This document shows positions 15,864-25,407 of a DNA stretch of 64,000 nt, in pieces; position 1 is the first letter of the stretch, and each line of letters opens with the position of its first letter. Source of the stretch: Komagataeibacter medellinensis NBRC 3288 (GTDB lineage Bacteria > Pseudomonadota > Alphaproteobacteria > Acetobacterales > Acetobacteraceae); contig NC_016027.1 in assembly GCF_000182745.2 (NCBI RefSeq), forward strand, positions 2,386,001-2,450,000. Reading direction: 5' to 3'. The position numbers and the translations under genes are program-made. Under the pieces are notes generated by a model that had not been told where the DNA came from, did no database searches, and saw nothing but the letters and a program-made list of their open reading frames with translations.

Positions 15864-16199
15864 TGCATTGAAGAGGCGATAACAGGACAGACGCGTTTTA
15901 CGGACAGGACAAAGGGGGTTGTGAACGAGGTGCTGCGCCTGGCCTCGGGATCTGCGTGTAAATCGCCTCTGGCGCCAATGCGATGATATCTGCCGATCTG
16001 CCAGACGCATGCCATGCCAGAACAGGCTTATATCCTGATGGAAACCGGGAAACGCCTGTGTTGAAATGATAACGGATTCTGACAGGGGCAGCCACACGTG
16101 ACCCTTGCTCCGTGGCGTTATGGAAAACGACATTTGGAGAACATCCCGCCAAGAACTCATGACGGACAGGAATGTCTCAATATTTTCAGTGGATTATCG
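15864..16199. other. Intergenic region, no gene seen
   Basis: The 336 bases between the O-acetylation operon and tRNA-Ser contain no frame with a ribosome site or recognisable product, and no strong terminator hairpin with a T-run. Confidence 0.4.
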
Positions 16200-16290
16200 T
16201 GGCGGAGAGAGTGGGATTCGAACCCACGGTACGCTATTAACGTACACACGCTTTCCAAGCGTGCGCCTTAAGCCGCTCGGCCATCTCTCC
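16200..16290 (-). tRNA. tRNA-Ser(GGA)
   Basis: Read on the minus strand the gene starts GGAGAGATGGCCGAG, has the anticodon arm CGCTTGGAAAGCG with anticodon GGA, a long variable arm typical of serine tRNA, the T-arm GGGTTCGAATCCC, acceptor TCTCTCC, discriminator G and an encoded CCA (16200-16202). The cloverleaf is complete. Confidence 0.96.
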
Positions 16291-16397
16291 AGCCGGTACC
16301 GGACCCTGTCCCATCCCGTGCGGGATGGTGGTAGCCGATGGGGCGGAACATATCACCAAATTTTCTTGGCGCAAGAGGAAAACGCCATGCCCGCAGC

Positions 16398-16421
16398 CCC
16401 TACCCCCAAGTGGGGGCAGGG
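16398..16421 (-). terminator. Candidate hairpin terminator after lepA
   Basis: CCCTACCCCC (16398-16407) pairs with GGGGGCAGGG (16412-16421) with one wobble, 15 bases past the lepA stop. There is no T-run, so termination may be weak or Rho-dependent. A second hairpin (CCATCCCG, 16311-16318, with CGGGATGG, 16321-16328) lies between it and tRNA-Ser. Confidence 0.45.
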
Positions 16422-16435
16422 TGATTGACTGGCCG

Positions 16436-18241
16436 TTACTGGTCCATCTTGAGTGCGGCCAGGAAGGCGCTCTGCGGTATCTCCACCTTGCCGAACTGGC
16501 GCATGCGCTTCTTGCCTTCCTTCTGCTTGTCCAGCAGCTTGCGCTTGCGCGAAATGTCGCCACCATAGCATTTGGCCGTTACGTCCTTGGACATGGCGCC
16601 AATGGTCTCGCGTGCGATGATGCGGCTGCCGATGGCGGCCTGCACCGCAATCTTGAACAGCTGGCGGGGGATCAGTTCCTTGAGCTTGGCGCAGATCGAG
16701 CGTCCGCGCGTCTCGGCTGCCGAGCGGTGGGCGATGAAGGACAGCGCATCCACCGGCTCCTGATTGACGAGGATGGAAATGCGCACGAGGTCGCTCTCCT
16801 CATATCCGTCCATCTGGTAGTCGAAGCTGGCATAACCGCGCGTGACCGATTTCAGGCGGTCGTAGAAGTCGAACACGACCTCGTTCAGCGGCAGGCGATA
16901 GACCGCCATGGCACGGTTGCCGACATAGGTCAGGTCTTCCTGCACGCCGCGCCGCTCGCTGCACAGGGTCAGTACCGCGCCCAGATATTCATCCGGCACC
17001 ATGATGGTGGCGCGGATCCAGGGTTCCTCGATCGTCTCGATCAGGGACTGGTCAGGCATGTCGGCGGGATTGTGAAGTTCCGCCTGCTCGCCATTGGTCA
17101 GCTGCATGCGGTAGACCACGGACGGGGCGGTCGCAATCAGGTCAAGGTCGAATTCGCGGCTCAGGCGTTCCTGGATGATCTCCAGATGCAGCAGGCCAAG
17201 GAAGCCGCAGCGGAAACCGAAACCAAGTGCTGCTGATGTTTCGGCCTCGTAGTGGAAGGAGGCATCATTGAGACGCAGCTTGGCCAGGCTGTCACGCAAC
17301 TTTTCAAAATCATCGGCCACGATGGGGTACATGCCACACCACACCACGGGGATGGAGGGCTTGAAGCCCGCCAGCGGGGCATCGGCCGGACGGCGGTCGT
17401 CGGTAATGGTGTCGCCCACGTTGGTGTCGGCCACGGTCTTGATGGCGGCGTTGATGTAGCCGATCTCACCCGGGCCCAGTTCGGCCACGTTAGTCATGCG
17501 CGGGGCGAACACGCCCACCTGGTCCACCAGATGCACCACGCCGGTGGACATCATGCGGATGCGCATGCCGCGCCTGAGCCGCCCTTCCTTTACCCGCACC
17601 AGAGTGATGACCCCCAGATACGGGTCGTACCAGCTATCAACCAGAAGCGCCTTGAGCGGAGCCTCGGCATCACCAGTGGGCGGCGGCAGGCGCTTGACCA
17701 GTGCTTCCAGCACGGCCTCGATGTTCAGCCCAGTCTTGGCCGAGACCTCGACCGCGTCATCGGCGGGAATGCCGACCACTTCCTCGATCTGCTCCTTCAC
17801 GCGCGGGCAGTCGGCAGCGGGCAGGTCCACCTTGTTCAGGACGGGCACGATCTCGTGGTTGGCATCAATGGCCTGGTACACATTGGCCAGTGTCTGCGCT
17901 TCCACTCCCTGGGATGCATCGACCACCAGCAGCGAGCCTTCGCATGCGGCAAGCGAACGGCTGACCTCATACGCGAAATCAACATGGCCCGGCGTGTCCA
18001 TCAGGTTCAGGGTGTAGGTCTTGCCGTCTTCGGCAGGGTAGGTCAGGCGCACGGTCTGCGCCTTGATGGTGATGCCGCGTTCACGTTCCAGATCCATGTT
18101 GTCCAGGACCTGGTTGGTCATTTCCCGCTGTGTCAGCGCGCCACAGGCCTGGATCAGCCGGTCGGCCAGGGTCGATTTCCCATGGTCGATATGGGCGATG
18201 ATCGAGAAATTGCGGATCAGGGAGAGGGGCGTGTCGGTCAT
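16436..18241 (-). CDS. lepA: Elongation factor 4 (LepA)
   Basis: A 601-residue translational GTPase. Visible motifs are [16 protein letters not shown] (G1), [14 protein letters not shown] (G2), [14 protein letters not shown] (G3) and NKVDLPAAD (G4), followed by domains II, III and V. The C-terminal LepA-specific domain ends with [20 protein letters not shown]. LepA acts on stalled ribosomes by back-translocation or by assisting initiation and assembly. Length and motifs are those of the family. Confidence 0.98.
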   Translation of the reverse strand: MTDTPLSLIRNFSIIAHIDHGKSTLADRLIQACGALTQREMTNQVLDNMDLERERGITIKAQTVRLTYPAEDGKTYTLNLMDTPGHVDFAYEVSRSLAACEGSLLVVDASQGVEAQTLANVYQAIDANHEIVPVLNKVDLPAADCPRVKEQIEEVVGIPADDAVEVSAKTGLNIEAVLEALVKRLPPPTGDAEAPLKALLVDSWYDPYLGVITLVRVKEGRLRRGMRIRMMSTGVVHLVDQVGVFAPRMTNVAELGPGEIGYINAAIKTVADTNVGDTITDDRRPADAPLAGFKPSIPVVWCGMYPIVADDFEKLRDSLAKLRLNDASFHYEAETSAALGFGFRCGFLGLLHLEIIQERLSREFDLDLIATAPSVVYRMQLTNGEQAELHNPADMPDQSLIETIEEPWIRATIMVPDEYLGAVLTLCSERRGVQEDLTYVGNRAMAVYRLPLNEVVFDFYDRLKSVTRGYASFDYQMDGYEESDLVRISILVNQEPVDALSFIAHRSAAETRGRSICAKLKELIPRQLFKIAVQAAIGSRIIARETIGAMSKDVTAKCYGGDISRKRKLLDKQKEGKKRMRQFGKVEIPQSAFLAALKMDQ

Positions 18242-18310
18242 GGCCGAGACATAGTGTAAAATCGGGAGAAAGTCAGCCGCTACCTGTGGATCACATGCAA
18301 AATATCCGCA

Positions 18311-18329
18311 TGCCCACCGGCGGTGGGCA
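18311..18329 (-). terminator. Candidate terminator after the S24-type repressor gene
   Basis: TGCCCACC and GGTGGGCA form an 8-bp stem around a 3-base loop, two bases past the repressor stop. On the minus strand a short ATTTT-containing stretch follows some bases later. The stem is good, the T-run poor. Confidence 0.45.
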
Positions 18330-18331
18330 GC

Positions 18332-19003
18332 CTACATGCAGGCCATCGTGATACGATGGATACGGGTCGCGCCATCAAGGATGATTTCCTCCCCCTCTAT
18401 GGCGGCAAGGCCCTTGATGCGCACAAGTTCGTGCACGGGTGCCGTGACCGGGGCATCATGCCAGCGCTCCGTCACCATACCGCAGCATGCCGTGCCCTGC
18501 GGGGTGTGCAGGAGTACGCGGTCATGCACCCGGATCGCGGCCGTGGGGGAGACGACCAGGGTGCCCCCCTTGCGAAAGATCGGCTCCATGCTGTCGCAGT
18601 CCACATGCACGGCATAGGAGTGGTGGTCCGCCATGCCGTGGAACTCCCATTTCTCCCATCGTTCGCCTTCCGGCAGGCCGGTTTCATCGAATAGTTCAGG
18701 GTGGGCCAGCTGGGAGAATGGTGCGATCTTAAGGTGCGAATGGTGCGCCCGTGATGTGGTTTCGTGATCATGGTGGCCTGATAGCAGGCGGCTGAACCCC
18801 TCGAATGAAATGCCGGTGGCCGACAGCGTGCGCGCAAGGCTTTCCGTGCCCGGCCAGCGCGGGCGGCCTGAAGGCGTGATCCGTTTGGAGGGGTTGAAGG
18901 TCGTGCTGTCCAGTCCCGCTGCGCGGGCCAGGCCCGATGGTGTCAGCCCCCGTTCGGCAGCCAGGCGGTCTATGGCGCGCCAGATATCATCATGGCTGAT
19001 CAT
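18332..19003 (-). CDS. HTH regulator with degenerate S24 (LexA-like) peptidase domain
   Basis: Residues 5-65 match the HTH region found in many alphaproteobacterial S24 proteins (IDRLAAERGLTPSGLARAAG, FNPSKRITPSGRPRWPGTES). The C-terminal domain has the catalytic Ser138 in DCDSMEP and DRVLLHTPQG. The Lys that should follow in GEVMxK is missing: the sequence is GTACCGM, with Gly near 175. Self-cleavage therefore looks impaired, so it may be a repressor responding by another route, possibly through the vicinal Cys pair 173-174. It overlaps the 72-residue gene upstream by 4 bases. Confidence 0.82.
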   Translation of the reverse strand: MISHDDIWRAIDRLAAERGLTPSGLARAAGLDSTTFNPSKRITPSGRPRWPGTESLARTLSATGISFEGFSRLLSGHHDHETTSRAHHSHLKIAPFSQLAHPELFDETGLPEGERWEKWEFHGMADHHSYAVHVDCDSMEPIFRKGGTLVVSPTAAIRVHDRVLLHTPQGTACCGMVTERWHDAPVTAPVHELVRIKGLAAIEGEEIILDGATRIHRITMACM

Positions 19004-19218
19004 GTCGGCTGTTTCAGTATCTCGGTCCGGTGGCGTGCCCGGCCCTGTTCGGTCAGAGTATAGCGGTTTGTGGTCCCGCCACTGGCCAGCCCCATGCCTT
19101 CAAGCCGACGCAGGCAGGGCGCATCGGGCACGGCGACCGGCCTGCCTGCCTGCCCGCTCAGTTTTAGCCGATGCAGCGCAGAGCGGCAGCATGATTCAAG
19201 ATAAGGTTCATTCCACAT
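19000..19218 (-). CDS. Small winged-helix-like protein, 72 aa, coupled to the repressor gene
   Basis: The gene ends 4 bases inside the repressor gene start, so the two are probably co-translated, and it is the promoter-proximal one. The second half (LRRLEGMGLASGGTTNRYTL, then TEQGRARH) looks like the wing of a winged-helix protein. There are two adjacent cysteines near the start. No family is firmly assigned; a co-regulator of the adjacent repressor is one possibility. Confidence 0.55.
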   Translation of the reverse strand: MWNEPYLESCCRSALHRLKLSGQAGRPVAVPDAPCLRRLEGMGLASGGTTNRYTLTEQGRARHRTEILKQPT

Positions 19219-19531
19219 GGGACAGGGACCGCCAGGAACAGGAAAAACAGTACCGCCACCACCACATGATTACGGCCAGCAGGATTGGAACAGACGTGGC
19301 GGATATGCTTGCTCCCGTTCACATAGTGGCATTATTGCGGCATGTCCACCACGCGGGGCGGCTCTGTCTGCGCCAGAATGGAGGGTGGCATGTGCTCCAT
19401 GCGTTACGTTTTTCAGCAATTGATTACTATATCCTGTGCAGGATGGTAACGTGCTGTCATATTTCTGACCAATCCATGCCATAGACCCGCATAGCATTCA
19501 GGTAGAAATCCCCTTGACCAAGGTTGAGTCC
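19219..19531. other. Intergenic region between divergent genes
   Basis: The 313 bases between the small winged-helix-like gene and the exported coiled-coil gene should hold both promoters. Short frames here have no ribosome sites and no recognisable product. Confidence 0.4.
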
Positions 19532-20062
19532 ATGAAATTCCACAAATATCTTCTTGCTTTCTCCATTGCCGCCGCGCCGGTTGCTACAGCAGTCAGCGCC
19601 ATGGCGTCTGACTGCAACAACAGCCAGAACACGCCCGGCTGGGATGTGCTTGATCGTGTGGCGAAAGCAGGTGACTGTGCCAACAACCGCCTGCAGTCCT
19701 ACCGCGATAAGGTGAACCAGAATGTGCAGAACCGCGAGCAGAGCTGGAAAGACAGCCAGCAGAACCTGCGGCAGGATTATAATAACCGGGTCAACAACCT
19801 GAAGCAGGATACGGTGGGTAAGTGGGACAGTGCGCGGGACAGCGCCCAGCAGAAAGTAGCTGACCAGCGTTCACGCTTGGACGACAAGATCCAGAACGGT
19901 CGCGACCGGCTGGATGCGATCCGCAATGCGCCCCGCAACCGGATGGATGCGTTGCAGAATGCCGGCAACGCCGAACGCCAGCGCTGGGATAACCTCAAGA
20001 ACGGTACCCGCTCCAACATCAATGATTTCCTGGATGGCGGAAGCCAGCAGGGTAAACAGTAA
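19532..20062 (+). CDS. Exported helical protein rich in Gln, Asn, Arg and Asp, 176 aa
   Basis: ATG at 19532 opens a clear signal peptide (KYLLAFSIAAAPVATAVSAMA). The mature part contains two Cys (SDCNNSQN, GDCANNRLQ), probably a disulfide, then about 110 residues of long amphipathic helix built from repeated segments such as RDKVNQNVQNREQSWKDSQQ and QQKVADQRSRLDDKIQNGRD. That suggests a periplasmic coiled coil. No named family. A strong terminator follows at 20113-20143. Confidence 0.75.
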   Translation: MKFHKYLLAFSIAAAPVATAVSAMASDCNNSQNTPGWDVLDRVAKAGDCANNRLQSYRDKVNQNVQNREQSWKDSQQNLRQDYNNRVNNLKQDTVGKWDSARDSAQQKVADQRSRLDDKIQNGRDRLDAIRNAPRNRMDALQNAGNAERQRWDNLKNGTRSNINDFLDGGSQQGKQ

Positions 20063-20112
20063 ACCCTGTGTCCCTGCTGGCTGAACCGGCAGGGACGGTT
20101 TGTGGTGCCATG

Positions 20113-20143
20113 GCCCGTTACCCTTGTGGTAACGGGCTTTTTT
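20113..20143 (+). terminator. Rho-independent terminator
   Basis: GCCCGTTACC (20113-20122) and GGTAACGGGC (20128-20137) form a perfect 10-bp stem with a 5-base loop, followed by six T (20138-20143). It ends the exported coiled-coil gene. Its right edge touches the stop of the convergent gene. A second stem (GTCCCTGC / GCAGGGAC) lies just before it. Confidence 0.92.
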
Positions 20144-20921
20144 ATGGTTGTGCGCTAATATTCATGCTGAAGGTGCGCGGCCCATCTGCGGTAGCGTGCG
20201 ATGGTCGGGCGACCTGTACAAGATAAAGATCATTATCCGGCACACGCCATGACTGTTCCGGCCCAGCAGGGGCGAGATGGGGGTCGAGTACTTGCATCTC
20301 CAACCCGGTACCTGTCGGCTCCAGCCGTGCCGTGACTTGTTCGCCCCGGTGCAGGCTAACGCGGTAAATGCACTGCTCACCCGGTCGGAGCCGCCCGCGC
20401 CATTCAAGCTGCATGCCGGGCGCAAGGTCCTGCGCCGGATTGCACAGGGGCGGGACGGTATTCATGTTTGCAAGCAGGGTGCGGATATCGTCAGGCTTGG
20501 CAAGCGGTGTGTGGCCTGTGGTGTATATCTCGACCCGGCCAGGGTTGAGCAGGCCCACGGTTATGTTGCGCCCCTGCCTGTCGGTCAGGAGCCACGCCAG
20601 GCGGCTGTCGCCCTCATGCTGCTTGTTGCCGATCATGAACAGTCTGTCGCCTGTGGGCTGCAATGGACCGGCTACCTGCATGTTCTGCACGAAGGTCGCG
20701 TACCGGTCTCCAAGCATCTGCCGCAGTGTGGTGGCCAGGGGGCCTTTGCCAAACAGTTCCATATCCGGCGCGTAGTGTCCGCTTGCCATGGTCAGTTCTT
20801 CTGCAAGCGCGGCAGAAGGATCAGCGGCGGACGGGAGAACGGCAGGTGCCGCGCAGGCGGAGGTGATATTTATGGCGGCAAGGACACAGAAACCAGCAAT
20901 GGCAGGGCGGAAAAGGAACAT
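20142..20921 (-). CDS. Exported hypothetical protein, 259 aa
   Basis: The N-terminus is a signal peptide (FRPAIAGFCVLAAINITSAC). The mature region begins with SGHYAPDMELFGKGPLATTL. Its last 80 residues look like a beta-sandwich resembling a pre-peptidase C-terminal (PPC) domain (LRPGEQCIYRVSLHRGEQVT...). Two Cys in the mature part may form a disulfide. Function unknown; envelope location is the safest statement. Confidence 0.65.
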   Translation of the reverse strand: MFLFRPAIAGFCVLAAINITSACAAPAVLPSAADPSAALAEELTMASGHYAPDMELFGKGPLATTLRQMLGDRYATFVQNMQVAGPLQPTGDRLFMIGNKQHEGDSRLAWLLTDRQGRNITVGLLNPGRVEIYTTGHTPLAKPDDIRTLLANMNTVPPLCNPAQDLAPGMQLEWRGRLRPGEQCIYRVSLHRGEQVTARLEPTGTGLEMQVLDPHLAPAGPEQSWRVPDNDLYLVQVARPSHATADGPRTFSMNISAQP

Positions 20922-21022
20922 GGGCAGACCTGAATCTCATAGTTAGAAAAACGCATGCCCGGTTGGAGACCAGGCATGCGCTTAACGTCCAGTATGGAGT
21001 TCGGGTTGCCCCGGATGCTGCT

Positions 21023-22795
21023 TCAGGCGCGCGGCGGGCGCTTGCGTGTGGAAGCACCCCCACGCGGCGGCCCACCAAAGCCACCGGGACGACCAGCCCC
21101 ACCGCCGGGCTTGCGCGGCGCGAACGACCGGCCCCCACGCGGTGGGCCACTGCGGCGCGGCGGCCCACCGGCCGGTGCGGTCGCGGGAGAGATCTGCACC
21201 TCGTCATTTTCGATCGAGGCGATGCAGGAGCGGAATTTATCGGTCGATTCCGGGGTGATCTCGAACAGCGTCTGGGTATCGTTAATGCGGATGGCGCCGA
21301 TATCCGCCTTACGCACGCCACCCAGGCGGCAGATTAGCGGGATCAGCCACTTGGGATCAGCCTTTTCCTGCCGACCCACATTCATGGCGAACCATGCGCC
21401 CGGTTCGGCGCTGGCGTAGCTGTCACGTGTGGGGCGGGGGCCATCACGCTCGGAACGCTCACGCACAGGGCGCGGGGCATCGGGGGTGATGTGGCGCACG
21501 TTCTCGGGCGCGGGCAGACGGGCGCGGTACATCTGCAGCAGGGCGGCGGCAAGCTGTTCGCTGCTGCGGCCTTCAACCAGCTGGCCTACCAGTTCGCTGT
21601 CAGCTTCCGCCACGTCCTGGTTCAGCACCGGATCGGCCAGCAGGCGCTTGGCGTCATTGGCACGGATTTCGGCAGCCGTCGGCACGCCGGACCATGTGGC
21701 GGTGATCTTGGCGCCCTGCATCAGTCGCTCGGCACGGCGGCGCTGTGACATGGGCACCATCAGCACGCACACGCCCTTGCGCCCCGCGCGGCCCGTGCGG
21801 CCCGAACGGTGCAGCAGGGTGGCGGGATCGGTCGGCAGGGTGGCATGGACCACCAGCGCCAGTGCGGGGATATCGATGCCACGGGCGGCCACGTCGGTTG
21901 CCACGCACACATTGGCCTGACCCTTGCGCAGGCTGTCGATGGCGCGCGTGCGCTCGTTCTGCCCCAGTTCGCCCGAAAGCGCGACGGAGGAGAAGCCGCG
22001 CTCCACCAGTGCCGCCTGCATGTGGCGCACCATCTCACGCGTGGCGCAGAACACCATGGTGGTCTGGCTGTCGGTATAGCGCAGCACGTTGACCACGGCG
22101 GGAATCAGTTCACGCGCATCGGCCACGATGGCGCGGTATTCGATATCGGCATGCTGCTTGGCACCCGACAGGGTGTCGATGCGCACGGCGTCGTTCTGGT
22201 AACGGCGCGCAAGGGACGCGATTTCCTTGGCAATGGTGGCCGAGAACAGCAGAGTGCGGCGTGTCTTGGGCATGGCGTCGAGCAGTTGCTCAAGCTCGTC
22301 ACGGAAGCCGAGGTCGAGCATTTCGTCCGCCTCGTCCAGAACGACCACGCGCAATTCCGACATGTCCAGACGGCCACGCGACTGGTGATCGCACAACCGC
22401 CCCGGCGTGCCGACCACGATATGGGCACCCATCTGCAGGGCGCGGGCTTCACGCCGCGCGTCCATACCACCAATGCACGAGACGATCCGCCCGCCAGCAG
22501 GCGCGTACAGCCACGTCAGTTCGCGCGTGACCTGCATGGCCAGTTCGCGCGTGGGTGCAATGATGACGGCCAGCGGCGGACCCGCCGGGCCAAAGCGTTC
22601 GGCCCCACCCAGCAGGGTGTCGGCCATGGCGAGGCCGAAGGCGACGGTCTTGCCCGACCCGGTCTGGGCGGAAACAAGCAGGTCGCGCCCTTCGGCGGCA
22701 ACATCCAGAACGGCAGTCTGGACAGGAGTGGGATTATCGTACCCACGCTCGTCCAGCGCGCGTTGCAGGGCGGGGTGGGTTTCAGGAAACGACAT
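21023..22795 (-). CDS. DEAD-box RNA helicase, DeaD/CsdA type with DbpA RNA-binding domain
   Basis: The 590-residue protein has the full helicase set: Q-motif region YDNPTPVQTAVL, AQTGSGKT (I), PTRELAMQ (Ia), DEADEMLD (II), SATI (III) and HRSGRTGRAGRKG (VI). Near residues 455-530 is a DbpA-like RNA-binding domain (ICRLGGVRKADIGAIRIND). The end is an RGG-like low-complexity tail. The start MSFPETHPAL is chosen because typical homologues begin with the Q-motif; the frame is open to 22870. It unwinds structured RNA in ribosome assembly or mRNA decay, often in the cold. Confidence 0.93.
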   Translation of the reverse strand: MSFPETHPALQRALDERGYDNPTPVQTAVLDVAAEGRDLLVSAQTGSGKTVAFGLAMADTLLGGAERFGPAGPPLAVIIAPTRELAMQVTRELTWLYAPAGGRIVSCIGGMDARREARALQMGAHIVVGTPGRLCDHQSRGRLDMSELRVVVLDEADEMLDLGFRDELEQLLDAMPKTRRTLLFSATIAKEIASLARRYQNDAVRIDTLSGAKQHADIEYRAIVADARELIPAVVNVLRYTDSQTTMVFCATREMVRHMQAALVERGFSSVALSGELGQNERTRAIDSLRKGQANVCVATDVAARGIDIPALALVVHATLPTDPATLLHRSGRTGRAGRKGVCVLMVPMSQRRRAERLMQGAKITATWSGVPTAAEIRANDAKRLLADPVLNQDVAEADSELVGQLVEGRSSEQLAAALLQMYRARLPAPENVRHITPDAPRPVRERSERDGPRPTRDSYASAEPGAWFAMNVGRQEKADPKWLIPLICRLGGVRKADIGAIRINDTQTLFEITPESTDKFRSCIASIENDEVQISPATAPAGGPPRRSGPPRGGRSFAPRKPGGGAGRPGGFGGPPRGGASTRKRPPRA

Positions 22796-22964
22796 GTATC
22801 GGGCAATCCGGACAAAGCATGAAGAACATGGGCGACGCAGGAAGGAAACTGGCCGCCGGCCCGTGTTCATGCGTCAGGGAGAACGCCGGTCCATAAAGAA
22901 TGATTGCTCCAAAAGCCAGAAATAATAAACGGGCAGGGCATTTTACGCTGTCTGCCCGCAACCT

Positions 22965-23951
22965 TCAGGGCACCAGAACGGCCGCCCCTTCAAAGCGACC
23001 ATGGCGCAGGTCATCCAGTGCCTTGTTGGCATCACGCAGGGGATAGGGGGTTGTTGTCGTGCGGATTCCCACCCGTGGCACGATTTCCAGAAAGTCCAGC
23101 CCGTCCTGTCGCGTCAGGTTGGCGACCGATACAATCTGGCGTTCCTCCCACAGCAGGTCATACGAAAAAGCGGGGATTTCACTCATATGGATGCCCGCGC
23201 ATACCACGCGCCCGGCCTTGTGCACGGCCTTCAGCGCCGCAGGTACCAGCGCGCCCACGGGGGCGAAGATGATGGTGGCGTCCAGTTGTTCGGGTGGGGC
23301 TTCATCCGATCCGCCAGCCCATGTGCAGCCCAGGGAGCGGGCGAATTCCTGTGTTTTCGTATCGCCAGGACGGGTGAAGGCATAGACCGAACGCCCCTGC
23401 CACACCGCCACCTGTGCAATGATATGGGCTGCGGCCCCAAAGCCGTAAAGCCCGATGCTGCGTGCCTCCTTGCCCGCCATGACCAGCGAGCGCCAGCCGA
23501 TCAGTCCCGCGCACAGCAGGGGGGCGGTGGCCACGTCGTCATCGCCTTCGGGCAGGGGGAAGGCAAAATGCGCGTCCGCCACCGCCAGCGTGGCGTAACC
23601 GCCATCGCGCGTGTAGCCGGTGAACAGCGGGTGGTCGCACAGGTTCTCGTGGTCGGTTTCGCAGTAGTGGCAGCAGCCGCAGGTGTGGCCCAGCCATGGA
23701 ATGCCCACGCGCTGGCCCATGTGCAGCCCCTCCACATTCGGACCAAGCGCGTCGATCCGGCCCACGATCTCGTGCCCCGGTGTCAGGGCGTGACCGGGAA
23801 AGGGCAGATCGGCATCCACCACATGCAGGTCGGTGCGGCATACGCCGCACGCCCCGACCTTGACCCGGATCTGCCCCGGCCCCGGCTGCGGGTCGGGCAG
23901 TTCGGTCCATTGCAGGGGGGTATGGGGGGCAAGCAGCCGCATTGCGTACAT
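22965..23951 (-). CDS. Zinc-dependent alcohol dehydrogenase (MDR family)
   Basis: ATG at 23951 has AAGGAG at the right distance; the open frame extends further into the repeat but that is not coding. Catalytic zinc ligands are seen in CGVCRTDLH (Cys38) and TPGHE (His60), and the structural zinc site in CGCCHYCETDHENLC (residues 92-106). The cofactor region reads GLYGFGAAAH. It is close to AdhA/AdhP-like enzymes oxidising or reducing short alcohols in the cytoplasm, distinct from the membrane PQQ dehydrogenases of acetic acid bacteria. Confidence 0.9.
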   Translation of the reverse strand: MYAMRLLAPHTPLQWTELPDPQPGPGQIRVKVGACGVCRTDLHVVDADLPFPGHALTPGHEIVGRIDALGPNVEGLHMGQRVGIPWLGHTCGCCHYCETDHENLCDHPLFTGYTRDGGYATLAVADAHFAFPLPEGDDDVATAPLLCAGLIGWRSLVMAGKEARSIGLYGFGAAAHIIAQVAVWQGRSVYAFTRPGDTKTQEFARSLGCTWAGGSDEAPPEQLDATIIFAPVGALVPAALKAVHKAGRVVCAGIHMSEIPAFSYDLLWEERQIVSVANLTRQDGLDFLEIVPRVGIRTTTTPYPLRDANKALDDLRHGRFEGAAVLVP

Positions 23952-24007
23952 GGTCCGCTCCTTGGAAGCTGTTTGAAAAGCCTGCCTGAAGACCATCCCG
24001 CACTCAT

Positions 24008-24099
24008 GAGAAAATTTCAAAAGACGCCGCCTTTTTGAAAAAGACAGTATTTTGAATTTTTATCATTTCTTATCAATGGGTTGTTTTCAGGCAGTCTCT
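24008..24099 (+). repeat. Dispersed hairpin repeat, copy 3 (5'-shortened)
   Basis: The copy has the block TTTCAAAAGACGCCGCC plus CTTTTTGAAAAA shared with copy 1 and the tail TTTTTATCAT...TCAGGCAGTCT shared with copy 2, but lacks the opening TGAAAATCAT block. The hairpin is imperfect. It lies between the start of the alcohol dehydrogenase gene and the end of the GNAT-like gene, both on the minus strand. Confidence 0.6.
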
Positions 24100-24174
24100 A
24101 TAACTGGACGTGTGCAGGAGAACGTAAGTTATCACATCCGTTTCTGTGCGGGCATGACATGTATCATCACAGCC

Positions 24175-25329
24175 TCATGACCCAGCGCGGTAAGGGGTCA
24201 TGGCATCAAGGGCAGGCAGTTCGGCCATGATGGCCGCGCGTTCATGGCCCAGAAACTCAGCCACCGCCACACGTAGGCCGGGATGGCTGATCCAGTGGGC
24301 GGAATGGGTCAGGCATGGCCGGTAGCCGCGCTGTAGCTTGTGCTCGCCCTGCGCACCGGCTTCCACCCGTTTCAGACCGTGTTCGATGGCAAAGTCGATG
24401 GCGCGGTAATAGCACAACTCAAAATGCAAAAAGGGCCAGTCATGGCCCGAAAGCCGCCCCCAGTTGCGCCCGTACAGCGTATCGCGCCCCATCAGGTTGA
24501 GTGCGCCTGCCACCGGTACGCCGTCTTGCCGCGCCACCATGAGTACGACCCTATCCCCCAGCCGTTCTGACAGCAGCGGGAAGAAGCCGGGCTGCAGGTA
24601 GGCGCTGCCCCACTTGCGGTCCACGGTGGAGAGGTAGAACTGGTAGAAATCATGCCATAGCGCTTCGGTAATCTCTGCGCCACGATAGGCATGGAAGGTC
24701 AGCCCGCAGGCATTGGCATCGCGCCGTTCACGCCGGATGGCCTTGCGCTTGCGTGAAGCGAGTGCGTCCAGAAAATCATCAAAGTTGCCGTAGCCGGCAT
24801 TCTCCCAGTGGTACTGCACGCCAAGGCGCTGTAGCCAGCCATTTTCGCCCAGCAGGTCATATTCATGCTGTGTGCAGAAGGTGACGTGGATGGAGGAGAG
24901 ATCGAGTTCCCTGCACGCCTGCTGTAGCGCACGGCCGGCCAGCAGGCGGCGGGCATCGGCATTGGGCACCTCACCCACCAGCAGGCGTGGCCCCGGCACG
25001 GGGGAGAAGGGCACGGCCACCTGCAATTTCGGGTAATACTGCCCCCCTGCCTGGGTAAAGGCCTGTGCCCATTGCTGGTCAAACACGTATTCGCCAAAGG
25101 AATGGCCCTTGGCGTAAAGCGGGGCCACCGCCAGCAGGTGGCCCGCGCCATCGCGCAGGGCAAGGTGCTGGGGCAGCCAGCCCGTGGCAGGGCCGGTGGA
25201 GCCGCTATCCTCCAGCGCCGAGAGGAAGGCGTGGCTGGCAAAGGGGTTGTCATCCCCCGCGCAGGCATCCCACTCGTGTGCCGGGATTTCCGCAATCCTG
25301 CGGTGTAGGATCATGGTGGTGCCGGTCAT
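24175..25329 (-). CDS. GNAT-fold N-acyltransferase-like protein (COG3146/DUF482)
   Basis: A 384-residue protein with the hallmarks of the DUF482 branch of the GNAT/FemAB superfamily: EWDACAGDDNPFASHAFLSA at the start, SRKRKAIRRERR in the centre, and DTLYGRNWGR, HFELCYYRAIDFAIEHGLKR and AGAQGEHKLQRGY at the end. The family is predicted to transfer an acyl or aminoacyl group; the substrate is unknown. There is no clear ribosome site; I took the second Met of the frame, and 25338 or 25314 are possible. Confidence 0.8.
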   Translation of the reverse strand: MTGTTMILHRRIAEIPAHEWDACAGDDNPFASHAFLSALEDSGSTGPATGWLPQHLALRDGAGHLLAVAPLYAKGHSFGEYVFDQQWAQAFTQAGGQYYPKLQVAVPFSPVPGPRLLVGEVPNADARRLLAGRALQQACRELDLSSIHVTFCTQHEYDLLGENGWLQRLGVQYHWENAGYGNFDDFLDALASRKRKAIRRERRDANACGLTFHAYRGAEITEALWHDFYQFYLSTVDRKWGSAYLQPGFFPLLSERLGDRVVLMVARQDGVPVAGALNLMGRDTLYGRNWGRLSGHDWPFLHFELCYYRAIDFAIEHGLKRVEAGAQGEHKLQRGYRPCLTHSAHWISHPGLRVAVAEFLGHERAAIMAELPALDAMTPYRAGS

Positions 25330-25407
25330 GACGGGCACTGCGCGGTAAGGGCGGCGTGGTGTGCTGGGGTCATGACAGGCTCCCTGCCGTGTGGGTTACA
25401 TCCGTGT

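Noticed and set aside
17252-18259. 335-codon + strand frame over lepA
   Set aside because: lepA is certain; this is a His/Gly/Val-rich shadow with no motif.
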